A stretch of 64,000 nucleotides of DNA from assembly GCA_000961725.1 (NCBI GenBank), contig LADS01000038.1:33080-97079 (forward strand). The letters run 5' to 3'. Positions 28,103 through 36,258 of the stretch are shown here, in pieces (the stretch's first letter is position 1; each line of letters opens with the position of its first letter). The notes beneath the pieces were generated by a model. It did not search any database. It saw only the letters and a list, made by a program, of their open reading frames with translations, and was not told the origin of the DNA. The translations under genes and the position numbers were made by a program. This DNA comes from Desulfobulbaceae bacterium BRH_c16a. GTDB lineage: Bacteria; Desulfobacterota; Desulfobulbia; Desulfobulbales; Desulfocapsaceae.

Positions 28103-28304
28103 GATGTCCACCTCCTTTTCTGGATTCCTCGTCTCCATTTCCGTGGTTCTTGTGGCGTCCCATCATTAGCAAATGGGCGCCAAAAAAGAGAATGAGAAAA
28201 ATAAATAAAAATCCACCGCCCCCGACGCCGAACAGGGGGAGAAAAAAGATGAGCAAAAGCGGCAGAACACACCCAATGATCATCCAGATATTGTGATTTT
28301 TCAT
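28089..28304 (-). CDS. DUF2933-like small membrane protein with His-rich tail
   Basis: A 71-aa protein: a short N-terminus, two hydrophobic helices (IWMIIGCVLPLLLIFFLPLF and GFLFIFLILFFGAHLLMM), then a polar tail rich in His and Gly (GRHKNHGNGDE ... GGHHGNH) that could bind metal. DUF2933 members have the same shape and occur in metal-resistance clusters. GAGG lies six bases before ATG 28304. It overlaps the DUF5676 gene by 14 bases. Confidence 0.7.
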   Translation of the reverse strand: MKNHNIWMIIGCVLPLLLIFFLPLFGVGGGGFLFIFLILFFGAHLLMMGRHKNHGNGDEESRKGGGHHGNH

Positions 28305-28393
28305 CAGATACCTCACGCTTGAATTGACGAAATATGGTGAATCATACACAGTCAAAATATCACAAGCTGCTAACGGAAGCTGCTTTGGGGAGC

Positions 28394-28591
28394 TCAAACC
28401 GCTAATTCAATGTCAAAAAGATCCCATGACTCGCCTTTGCCGGCTGCCCGGCTTTTGAGGTATTCGTCAAAGAGCCTCTTCCAGGAATCGGCGTGCACCT
28501 TTGCGGTCTTCGTAACCACCCCGTCCAGGTCGAACAGGACGGCATCGTATTTTTCCCTGGTGATATCTATGGTAGGCGGTTTGCAAGCCAT
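28394..28591 (-). pseudogene. N-terminal fragment of a HAD-type beta-phosphoglucomutase-like hydrolase
   Basis: Only 65 codons. The piece contains the HAD motif I DAVLFDLDGVVTKTAKVHAD and the following cap start SWKRLFDEYLKSR ... ESWDLFDIE, after which homology stops abruptly and a TGA follows. Full proteins of this type have about 240 residues and often work with a GH65 disaccharide phosphorylase or trehalase. The truncation is next to the GAPDH gene in the decaying island. Confidence 0.75.
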
Positions 28592-28645
28592 TTTGCCTCT
28601 CCTTTGCAGTGGTGGCCTTACACGGATATCCGATTTGCTGCCATG

Positions 28646-29818
28646 TTAATCCCATTCGGCAGGCTCCTCAGCGCCTTTGAATCCTTCACACATGCATCTC
28701 TTGTGAGCATCATGCACAGCCCTTGCAGCCGAGTTTTCTCTTTCATCCGAAGGCCTAGGAAATGCAACTGTTTTGCCGGCGGTAAGAAAGTCGTTGGTAA
28801 TCCCCAGAGACTGGTCCGTTTTTTTTATAGATTGCGATCCGTCTTTTTCGATACCTGCCAATGCGCGGATCGCGTCAACATTTTCGGGAATGGTAATCGC
28901 CTCGTTGTGCACCTGGTAGGTTAGGTAGATTTCGCCATTGTCAACCGCCATGCTGTCTTCCCAGACGGCGACTTCCCACATGTCGGCCCTGGGCCGGCCC
29001 AAATCCCGCATCAACTCAATCACTGAGTTCAGCGCCACCAGATTGTCCCGGGCGCGAATGAAAGCGATGCGCGGCGCAAGCGTCAGTACTTCACGTACTT
29101 CGTCCAGGCTCGTTGCCTTTGTCGTCTCGATCATGGTGAAATGGATGTGGCTGAGATTGTGTGAACCGGCGCCCGCCATGGTAACGAGATTTAACTCGGG
29201 AATGACCGTTTTGACATCCGGACCCTGATGGCTGGGGACTTTAGCTTCCGGGATCACGGTGTTGATGATGCCGCCTTTATGGCTCTCCCAGGGATCGGTC
29301 GCCCGACGGAGAATGACCGTCCGTGCCCGCTTAATCAGGCCGCGCTGATGAAAAGCGCCCAGCACCCGGACCAGAGCAGTGGTGTTACATGAGACCACCC
29401 GCGTGCTCTGCCTGCCGACTGCCCCCTCATAGTTTGCCTGGGCGACGAAGGAATAACCGGCGACTTCGTGTTTCTCGCCCCCTTCGTAGATTGCCTTCAC
29501 CCCGGTTTTCTCGTACAAAGTCCGGTTTTTTGCCGCTACCTTCTTGGGCGTACAATCCACAACGACGTCGGCCTGTCCCAGCAGAGATTCAAAAGCTCCC
29601 TCGACAGGAATGCCGGCGGCTTTCATTTCGTCAAGCTTGTCGGAAGTGCCGGCAAACACCCGATAGCCCTTTTCCAATGCAACCCTGATCCGATAATCAT
29701 GGATGACGTCGCAGATTCCGGCCAGTTCCATGTCGTCTTGCAAAACGACCGCATCAGCTACACGCTTGCCGATCACCCCGTAGCCGTTGATAGCGACCTT
29801 GACTTTTTTGTTCGGCAT
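28646..29818 (-). CDS. gap: Type II (archaeal-type) glyceraldehyde-3-phosphate dehydrogenase
   Basis: A 390-aa protein. It has the archaeal GAPDH N-terminus VKVAINGYGVIGKRVADAV (Rossmann motif at residues 11-17) and the catalytic Cys144 in VSCNTTALVR. It catalyses NAD(P)-linked oxidation of glyceraldehyde-3-phosphate to 1,3-bisphosphoglycerate. Most bacteria use the unrelated-looking type I enzyme, so this copy is likely horizontally acquired. Family members are about 340 aa; here the C-terminus has an extra segment of about 50 residues (from GSQSIKKTDQSLGITNDFL). GGAGG precedes ATG 29818. It is the only intact metabolic gene in the island, flanked by a HAD fragment and a PP2C remnant. Confidence 0.88.
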   Translation of the reverse strand: MPNKKVKVAINGYGVIGKRVADAVVLQDDMELAGICDVIHDYRIRVALEKGYRVFAGTSDKLDEMKAAGIPVEGAFESLLGQADVVVDCTPKKVAAKNRTLYEKTGVKAIYEGGEKHEVAGYSFVAQANYEGAVGRQSTRVVSCNTTALVRVLGAFHQRGLIKRARTVILRRATDPWESHKGGIINTVIPEAKVPSHQGPDVKTVIPELNLVTMAGAGSHNLSHIHFTMIETTKATSLDEVREVLTLAPRIAFIRARDNLVALNSVIELMRDLGRPRADMWEVAVWEDSMAVDNGEIYLTYQVHNEAITIPENVDAIRALAGIEKDGSQSIKKTDQSLGITNDFLTAGKTVAFPRPSDERENSAARAVHDAHKRCMCEGFKGAEEPAEWD

Positions 29819-30828
29819 GAAAAACCTCCATTTTAATTTACAAATTGTGTCAGGATTCCGATTTCGCATTTTTCTTCTTTCCGGCAGAAGAACCTATCCG
29901 GTCGGCCCTGTGACACATTTGCTGTTCGTATTGGTTTGCATTTTTCCATCGATCACTTCGCCAAAATTTCCGCAAGCTGTCCTTCACCCAAAGGCACCTG
30001 ATCATGAACCGGAAATATACCGCTTTCTTGTTGAGGAAGGCCAAACCTGCCTCTAAAGGATAGGTCAACCATCTCGATTCAATCCCGCCACACCCAGTCG
30101 TTGGCAATCACCACGGCGTTAGCGGAAATCTCAGTTTCCCCCTGACAATGTATCTTGGATGTTTCATCAAGAGTGTTCCTGATGATGGAACCGTACCACA
30201 GGCTGATTCCCGACAAGCTGGATATGGGCTATTTCATCATCATTTCCTGTTGAACCATCATGCCATTCATCATCTCCATCATCATCGACATCTTTAACAG
30301 TGGGTAGGGTGAATTGTCTCATGATCAGTGCTCCTTTATAAATGGGTAAGAGAGGAAGACGGTTTGAGTGCCGTCTCCATGAAAAAGATAGAGATCTTCT
30401 TCAAAGTCGCCCCCCTTTCGATGAGGCGTCTACACTTTGCAGGGCTTCCAATCTATATGATGGGCAGTGATGGGAATAAAGTCAAAGGCATTGCTACCTC
30501 ATATCATATGCTCCATTGAATGATTATATTTGATCTTACCGACCGCTATTTTTCATACAGCCGATGGCCATGAGGTGGTAATGGTTTGCCAATCGGTAAC
30601 AGCGATCGCCAAAACCCCTTGCAGCATCCCATGGACAAAGGAAGACAAAGAGATCTTTCGCCATGAATCGACATCACGTTAATTATTGTCCATACAGCCT
30701 GAAAAATAATACTTATGTTTTCTCTTTAAAGGCATAATGTGGCCGACCACTCGGGCCGATGTTATAGTGATACAAGGTCAGGTCAATTGAAATTCGTAAG
30801 GAATCCTTCCTCTTTAAAGAGGCAATAA
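29819..30828. other. Gene-poor stretch of the island
   Basis: About 1 kb with no convincing full gene. A 51-codon minus-strand frame (30322-30167) is listed separately. The remainder has only short random frames on both strands and looks like decayed DNA. Confidence 0.45.
30167..30322 (-). CDS. Possible 51-aa acidic small protein
   Basis: ATG 30322 is preceded by AAAGGAG eight bases away. The product is very acidic in the middle (KDVDDDGDDEWHDG) and ends with HHQEHS. In the neighbouring frame the same DNA reads as a Met-rich string (MSMMMEMMNGMMVQQEMMMK). Either reading could bind metal, which would suit the island, but the low-complexity GATGAT repeats can also give open frames by chance. 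No homologue was recognised. Confidence 0.25.
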   Translation of the reverse strand: MRQFTLPTVKDVDDDGDDEWHDGSTGNDDEIAHIQLVGNQPVVRFHHQEHS

Positions 30829-31377
30829 TTTATCCATATTCAATACGCTACTCGAAGCAAAATAGGTACAAGGCGAAGTAATAATGAAGATTGCTGCAGA
30901 ATTGAGATAGGCGATCTGCGAAATGTATCCTCAGTAGACAATCGTATGCTCTTTGCTGTGGCAGATGGGATGGGTGGACATCCTTGCGGTGAAGTTGCCA
31001 GCATGATGGCTTGTGGTGCTCTGGCTGGTTTTTTTGAGGCTCAAGGTAAGGTTTCGGGAAAGAAGCTTCGAAAAACTCTAGAGCAGAGTTTTTTTGATAT
31101 TGATGAACAAATCAAACAATACACTCGGAAAAACCCAGCCTGTTTGCATATGGGAACTACCCTTTCAGTGATGATTATATTTGGCGAGCAAGCCGTAATC
31201 TCCCATGTCGGCGACACCCGGATTTATTGCTTGAGAGATGAAAAACTTAAATTGCTGACAACTGATCACACTTTTGTCCAAGAGATGATGGAAAAAGGGG
31301 CATTGACAGCTAAAATGGGAGAAACCTCCCCTTATCGAAATGTTCCTTCCGAACGAAATGCATCTCGTTCCGTTTGA
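30829..31377 (+). pseudogene. PP2C-type Ser/Thr phosphatase remnant
   Basis: An open frame of about 180 codons that begins after a TAA at 30826-30828 but contains no ATG, GTG or TTG before the domain. It encodes the N-terminal two thirds of a Stp1-like PP2C: RSKIGTRRSNNEDC, then FAVADGMGGHPCGEVAS and SHVGDTRIYCLRD with metal-binding acids. Homology ends near residue 165 (SPYRNV), and the last catalytic Asp block is missing. Both ends are therefore damaged. A start from the internal ATG at 30946 would lack the N-terminal NED motif. Confidence 0.75.
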
Positions 31378-31840
31378 GGAGCACTCTGCATGGTGCCCCG
31401 TAGATTGCTCAATTCTTCTGTGGACATACGCGCTGTTACAATATCTGTCACCGCTGGGCTGGGAACACATCAATCTAACTGGCGATTACCTCTGGCGTAG
31501 TAGCGCCAAGATCGGCGAGGGGAGGTTCAGGCCGCTCCGACCGTTGACTGGGTCTTAGCGTACTATTTTTTCCGTTTTCTGAGACGACCCCTGATTGTGA
31601 AAGAACCTGTTTCATTTTTCGAGAGGAACTCCTGCTTATGGAGGGTCGGACGGGATGACGGAGCGACGCTGTGGGGCAATACCCGCGGCGGGTTGCTCCA
31701 GTATCGTCTTATGCTTGCGGCAGGAAATTTCCCGTCACTATCCGACCTGACTGACGCCTTGGGGGGAGTCAGTCAGGTCTTGCCTGCCATCATTTGAAAC
31801 ATCAACAGAGGCAGGCTTTTTGTGAAAAGGCAGGAATTAT
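31378..31840. other. Non-coding stretch ending the island
   Basis: About 460 bases between the PP2C remnant and the porin gene. Short open frames show no family match or ribosome site. It ends with a copy of the dispersed inverted repeat (31737-31788). Confidence 0.4.
31737..31788. repeat. Dispersed inverted repeat, copy 2
   Basis: Arms GACCTGACTGAC (31744-31755) and GTCAGTCAGGTC (31768-31779), perfect over 12 bp. Compared with copy 1 (21553-21605), one arm base changes from G to A and the paired base changes from C to T, so pairing is kept. It lies 50 bases after the stop of the minus-strand porin gene. Confidence 0.6.
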
Positions 31841-33079
31841 TTAGAATGCGTAAACCAATCGGGTACGTAAGTCTGTAGCGTCCCTGGTCTCATTTTCATA
31901 ATCAAGCACGGTGAAATCAACGGCAACGCTCCAGTTTTCGAGAACTCCGGCAAAATTGTACGCAAGGTTGAGGGTATACTCATCGAGATCGGCATTATCG
32001 ATCGGATTATCAAACCTGGTAAACCGCAACTTGGAGGAAAAAGATTTTCCGTAATTATACCCCGCACCGACCTGGTAGGAATCTGTTCCGGCTTCAAAGG
32101 CCGGCGCTCCGGCTGTTTTGGTCGTATCGGTGTAATGATAATATGCCCCCTGGCCAAGGCCTCTGTAGGCCCTGGCGTCTCCGGCCGAGCCGCCGACCGT
32201 TGTGTACCCGGCAAAGAGATCGACCCCGACAACATTGAGGCCGGCCCTGAATCCCACCAGATAGTTGTCGTCTTTAGTCGAATCGTCATAGCTTGTATAA
32301 AAATACTGCCCTGCGACATACGGCTTGGTGGGCACCTCGGCAAAGGTATATTTGGCATCGGCATATACCCCGGCAACTTCATCCAGCACGTTTGTATAAT
32401 GGGCCTGAAGGGCAAGATTTTTCAGGGAACTGTTCTTCAGATACAAAGACAGGAGCCCGTCCTCCCCGACGTCGTAGAAATCTCCCGGTTTACCGCTGCC
32501 ATTCTCCTCAAAATCAACAAACCAGTTGTCGGCATACCTCGTTTCATCGGTTCGGGTCTGATACTTTCTGATCCAGCCGATACTGACGGTCGTATCCGGA
32601 ATGTCGGTGTTCGTTAAGAAATAGCCCTCGAAAGATTCCTTTATAAGTCTGGATCCCGAGTTGCCGATTAAGGGGAGGTTGATATGCTGCCTGCCGCCCT
32701 TGAATCCGGTCTTGTACAGATCGTACTGCAGATATGCCTCCGACATGACCGCACCTTCGGCATCCATACTCCCCTTGGTCACGTTGCTTTCATCATCTTT
32801 ATAACCGATGAACGACGCCTGAAACTCACCGCCCAAACGCAGGCCATACAGTTTCCCCGTCACATACTCCAAATTACCGCCGTTGGCCCAGATACCGCTA
32901 TCCTCTTTCGTATCGGTATCGAATGTTTCGGCATAGTAAAAGCTTTTCAGGCTGCCGCCGGCTTTTCCTTTTTCGAACGCCTCGCGCAACGAGGTCGCGT
33001 CGTCATCGGCAAAAGCACTTGAGGTCATGCCTATTACAAGAATACTTCCGGTTACGGCAACTCTTCTCAATACTCCCAT
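31841..33079 (-). CDS. Outer membrane porin (OprD / epsilon-type porin-like)
   Basis: A 412-aa beta-barrel protein. A signal peptide ends at AFA (about residue 24), followed by SLREAFEKGKAGGSLKSFYY, the opening seen in OprD-like porins. The body alternates short amphipathic strands with loops and finishes in LRTRLVYAF with the C-terminal Phe needed for barrel assembly. The start ATG 33079 has GGGAGG five bases upstream; a longer start is unlikely because of the signal peptide. Substrate unknown; this group passes small nutrients. It is a single-gene unit. Confidence 0.85.
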   Translation of the reverse strand: MGVLRRVAVTGSILVIGMTSSAFADDDATSLREAFEKGKAGGSLKSFYYAETFDTDTKEDSGIWANGGNLEYVTGKLYGLRLGGEFQASFIGYKDDESNVTKGSMDAEGAVMSEAYLQYDLYKTGFKGGRQHINLPLIGNSGSRLIKESFEGYFLTNTDIPDTTVSIGWIRKYQTRTDETRYADNWFVDFEENGSGKPGDFYDVGEDGLLSLYLKNSSLKNLALQAHYTNVLDEVAGVYADAKYTFAEVPTKPYVAGQYFYTSYDDSTKDDNYLVGFRAGLNVVGVDLFAGYTTVGGSAGDARAYRGLGQGAYYHYTDTTKTAGAPAFEAGTDSYQVGAGYNYGKSFSSKLRFTRFDNPIDNADLDEYTLNLAYNFAGVLENWSVAVDFTVLDYENETRDATDLRTRLVYAF

Positions 33080-33455
33080 AACTTCCTCCCTTCCCTGTTG
33101 CCCTCTGTGGCTACTACCTGTAAGACAAAAAATACCTGCAATGAGGTGAGGGGAGCCCTCGTTGAGCAACAGGCAACCTGTTCCTATACAGAAAACGTTT
33201 TACGAGTTGCGGTATTTTTCGTTGCAAAACCAATCTGACACCTCCATCAAATAAAATAATTATGGTAAAACCCAGCGACCGTATTCATCACGACAGGCGG
33301 TCGCCAAAGTCGTTTCTCTTCTTCCACCTATAGTACTTTCGAATAGCCAGGAAACACCAATTGCTATTCAATTCTTCATCAAATTCAAAACCCGTTACAC
33401 CTTCCCACACCTCAAAAGAGGGGGGGGAAAAGGCATGGGAAGCGTAACGGAGAAA
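33080..33455. other. Intergenic region upstream of the porin
   Basis: About 375 bases, AT-rich, without a supported gene. It should contain the porin promoter. A run of eight to nine G at about 33420-33428 precedes the end of the small lipoprotein gene. No box could be assigned safely. Confidence 0.4.
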
Positions 33456-33698
33456 TCAATGCATGCCCCCACCACCCATGCCGCCTCCGGGATAATAAAA
33501 GGAGTTTACACCAACATAGGTTGTCCGAGAATAGGCCCGGTATGGCGTACCTACAAAGACAGCGGAAGGGTAGGACATTCTTTCATAGACCTGGGTAGAA
33601 CCATAGTGTCCGGAATGGGACGTATCGTATCCGCGGGCACAGGAACTGACTACCAACACCAGCAGGGACAAGAGCAAGACTGTACGTATCGTTTTCAT
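33456..33698 (-). CDS. Small lipoprotein with Gly/Met tail
   Basis: An 80-aa lipoprotein: signal MKTIRTVLLLSLLVLVVSSC (Cys20), then a Tyr/Ser-rich middle and the tail PGGGMGGGGMH. The tail closely resembles the end of the adjacent upstream protein (GGGMGGMH) and that of the protein at 21639 (GGGGGMM). ATG 33698 has a weak GGA site. It lies 110 bases after the larger Gly/Met-rich gene on the same strand and may form an operon with it. No known family. Confidence 0.65.
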   Translation of the reverse strand: MKTIRTVLLLSLLVLVVSSCARGYDTSHSGHYGSTQVYERMSYPSAVFVGTPYRAYSRTTYVGVNSFYYPGGGMGGGGMH

Positions 33699-33771
33699 GT
33701 TCTTTTGTTTTCCTTTTTTAAAATCCATTTTGGTGTGAGGCAATGCATCCGCCTCCTCTGTGAGAAAGTGA

Positions 33772-33809
33772 AAAAGCTCTGCCGGTCCATAAAAGCTCTG
33801 CCGGTCCAT
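33772..33809. repeat. Tandem 19-bp duplication
   Basis: Two perfect head-to-tail copies of AAAAGCTCTGCCGGTCCAT (33772-33790 and 33791-33809). The second copy touches the stop codon of the Gly/Met-rich gene. It is probably a recent slippage or recombination event at the operon junction. Confidence 0.8.
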
Positions 33810-34540
33810 TAATGCATTCCACCCATCCCTCCACCACTGTTATAATGATTGATATTTCCTCGGTACGGCATTGAACCGGAATATGCCGGGTCTGCAACAT
33901 TCTCAACCACAGGTACGGTGCCATGATGATCATCCCATCCCCGGGTCCGGTAATCCTCAGTGACCACAACCCGAACATTGCCGTTATTCCCATCACCTCC
34001 ATCATGATATGCTCCCGCATGGTGCTCGGTGCCGATATCGCCACTCATGGTTATGCTTCTGATATCCAAGTCTTGTGCTGGGACAGCTCCCATCGCCTGA
34101 CCGTCGATGCCGGCATCGCCTGCGCGCAGTTCAAACACCCCCAGGTCATAACCAATTTGAGAGAAGGGAGTTCCCGAGGAATGCATGGTTGTGATGGTGA
34201 CTACAGGGACTCCGGCCGCTTGCGCCATGAGCGAGATAAGCAGATTTTCCGCTTCGCGCAGAGAGTTTTCGGCCGCCATTATCTCGACCTCATTCCCCCG
34301 CGAGCGAATATCCATCAGGTTGGTTTCCACTACGGAGACATGGGACATGGCCGATTCGATCAGTCGCTGTCGGGAAGTTATCATCTCTTGCTGGCCAGTA
34401 ATATGCCCCCCATCATCAGCGCTCTGACCGGAGTGATATCCGGCGCCATCCCTCGCTCCGGCAGAAAGAGGGGTGAAAAGAAGAAGCCCCCACAGAACCA
34501 GCGAGATCATCCTTCCGGAACAGGTATTTCTTGCTGTCAT
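33809..34540 (-). CDS. Secreted Gly/Met-tailed protein with conserved helical domain (paralogue B)
   Basis: A 243-aa exported protein with a signal peptide (ending LSAGA, about residue 28). Residues about 50-125 are helical (SRQRLIESAMSHVSVVETNL, AAENSLREAENLLISLMAQA, TMHSSGTPFSQIGYDLGVF). This matches paralogue A at 21639-22631 in order and spacing: the MDI segment, AE(T/N)xLxxAExxxxxL, TMH or DMH, then an LG(M/V) ending. The tail is shorter (NSGGGMGGMH). GGAGG lies five bases before ATG 34540. The function is unknown. The shared domain plus Gly/Met tails define a small family within this genome. Confidence 0.72.
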   Translation of the reverse strand: MTARNTCSGRMISLVLWGLLLFTPLSAGARDGAGYHSGQSADDGGHITGQQEMITSRQRLIESAMSHVSVVETNLMDIRSRGNEVEIMAAENSLREAENLLISLMAQAAGVPVVTITTMHSSGTPFSQIGYDLGVFELRAGDAGIDGQAMGAVPAQDLDIRSITMSGDIGTEHHAGAYHDGGDGNNGNVRVVVTEDYRTRGWDDHHGTVPVVENVADPAYSGSMPYRGNINHYNSGGGMGGMH

Positions 34541-35264
34541 TGAAACCTCCATGTAATTGAAATTAATGAGCGGTATGTTTTTTGACCCACCCTGTTCTTG
34601 TTAAAGCGAATTTCGTTTGTGCCATTGATCTGAACTTCGATCGATTTACCCTGCGTATCGCAAAAAGCAGGCCATAGGCCGATCTTCTCAGGAGAAAACC
34701 AGATAATGTTCATAAATTCATCAAGTTGTGCAGACGCATTACAGCAAAGTGAAGACCGGAAATTTCTTTTGATGTACAAAATTCAAACAAATGACAGCGG
34801 GCAAAACGGCCCAGATCGTCTCAATATTTTACAATCGCCCACCCCCACAGGCGAGCATGCGACTCTCCAACCGCACCGCCCTCTGCCTTGACAGAACGAA
34901 TCAAAAGACGAAAAACAACAGGAGCCGGCTTGCTATTCAAATCCGGTCTTTGATAAACTTGATTACCTGTAAAATAGTCTCAATCCTGGACACTTCACCA
35001 CGCTATTCGTCCAAATAATGTACACTGCACTGCGGCATAAGAAGTTGCCCACCTTACTATTTTCTGCCACTTGCATGAAAAGAGTTACGTATATTCAGCG
35101 AGATATCCACATTTATCTTTTTTGGGCACTCTGGAACACAAAATGCAAAGCTGCCTTGACAAAATGTGGGTTGCACCTACCCTGATAAAGCAGGGTTTTT
35201 TTCCGAGTTCCCTTACGGGGCTTTCTTTTATCTTTATCGCCAAGGGACAACATAGGGGAATAAT
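34541..35264. other. Divergent intergenic region upstream of the kinase cassette
   Basis: About 720 bases without a supported gene. A possible promoter for the plus-strand cassette is TTGACA (35156-35161), 16 bases, then TACCCT (35178-35183). A weak C/G palindrome CCC-ttac-GGGG is at 35210-35220. TGTAAAATA at 34968-34976, followed later by GGACA, partly resembles the motif at 19646 and 23828. Confidence 0.35.
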
Positions 35265-36245
35265 ATGGCTATAAAAACATTGTTCGTTGTCTTTCTGGTT
35301 GGATCGATCTCCGCCGTCCATCTGTTGTACACCGGGACCGATCTTGGGTTTCATGTTCTCCACCAACAGCTTTTTTACATTCCACTGGTACTTGCCAGTT
35401 TTTGGTTCGGCACCCGCGCCGGTCTGTCGACGGCGGTTGCCGTAAGTATTCTGTACGGACCGGCGATGCTCTTGAGGCACCACGAGGGGGGAATGCACCT
35501 GACAGTCGTGACCCAGATAGCTCTCTACCTCTTCGTCGCCTTCCTGATGGGATGGCTGTCGGACAGACAGCGCCGACAACAGCAGCAACTGCTCAAAAAT
35601 GAGCGGATCACCGCTCTCGGCAAAGCTGCATCGACACTCGGCGTTGAAATACGCGATATTGTGACAGGCGTCCATTCAATCTATAGACAATCGGGCGGAT
35701 TGAAAAATGACGATGCCAACGATGATTTCCTCAGCGAGATTGACCGGCTGAAAAGAATGGTAGATGGTTTGAGCCATTTCGCCCCCACTCTTGATCACAC
35801 ATCTTTATCAACCGATCTCAATGACATACTGCGGCATAGTTTTAAGAAATATAGTCGGCAGGCGGCCGGCAAAGGACTCAATATGACGATTGAGCCCACT
35901 GGAACGGGCTGCCCGTCGACGATATCGGTGGAACCGCTCTTCCGCATCTTCGATGAACTGGTCAACAATGCCATCGATTTTTCACAACGAGGACAGGCTG
36001 TCGTTTTGCGGTCATTCAGCGGCGAAAATGAATGGGTGCTTGAGGTGGCGGATTCAGGACCGGGAGTGGCAAAGGAAAACGAAGAAAAATTATTTACCGC
36101 ATTTTTCACCACCAGACCGGATGGATATGGTCTTTCCCTCTCTTCCGGCAGGAAATTGTTACGGGACCTCGGCGGTGATCTGATCTATCGACCCGGAGCT
36201 CATGGCGGAGCGATTTTCAGAATGCTTATTCCGAAAGAACAATGA
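35265..36245 (+). CDS. Membrane histidine kinase-like protein lacking the phospho-acceptor His
   Basis: A 326-aa protein with three or more N-terminal helices (about residues 5-110, a small MASE-like sensor), then a kinase core. The ATP domain is intact (DELVNNAIDFS, VADSGPGVAKEN, TTRPDGYGLSLSSGRKLL). The dimerisation box reads ALGKAASTLGVEIRDIVTG where a normal kinase has AHEIRNPL: the His is Val and the Asn-Pro is lost. It probably cannot autophosphorylate and may regulate the next kinase. It is followed after 13 bases by a complete kinase and then a sigma-54 regulator. Confidence 0.78.
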   Translation: MAIKTLFVVFLVGSISAVHLLYTGTDLGFHVLHQQLFYIPLVLASFWFGTRAGLSTAVAVSILYGPAMLLRHHEGGMHLTVVTQIALYLFVAFLMGWLSDRQRRQQQQLLKNERITALGKAASTLGVEIRDIVTGVHSIYRQSGGLKNDDANDDFLSEIDRLKRMVDGLSHFAPTLDHTSLSTDLNDILRHSFKKYSRQAAGKGLNMTIEPTGTGCPSTISVEPLFRIFDELVNNAIDFSQRGQAVVLRSFSGENEWVLEVADSGPGVAKENEEKLFTAFFTTRPDGYGLSLSSGRKLLRDLGGDLIYRPGAHGGAIFRMLIPKEQ

Positions 36246-36258
36246 AGAATATCTTGTC

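Noticed and set aside
28394..28591. TGA ending the HAD fragment considered as a Sec codon.
   Set aside because: Homology to the HAD family is lost before the TGA and does not resume after it; this is a truncation.
31378..31560. Possible continuation of the PP2C gene in another frame.
   Set aside because: A few residues look similar to the family but not enough to claim homology; left as non-coding.
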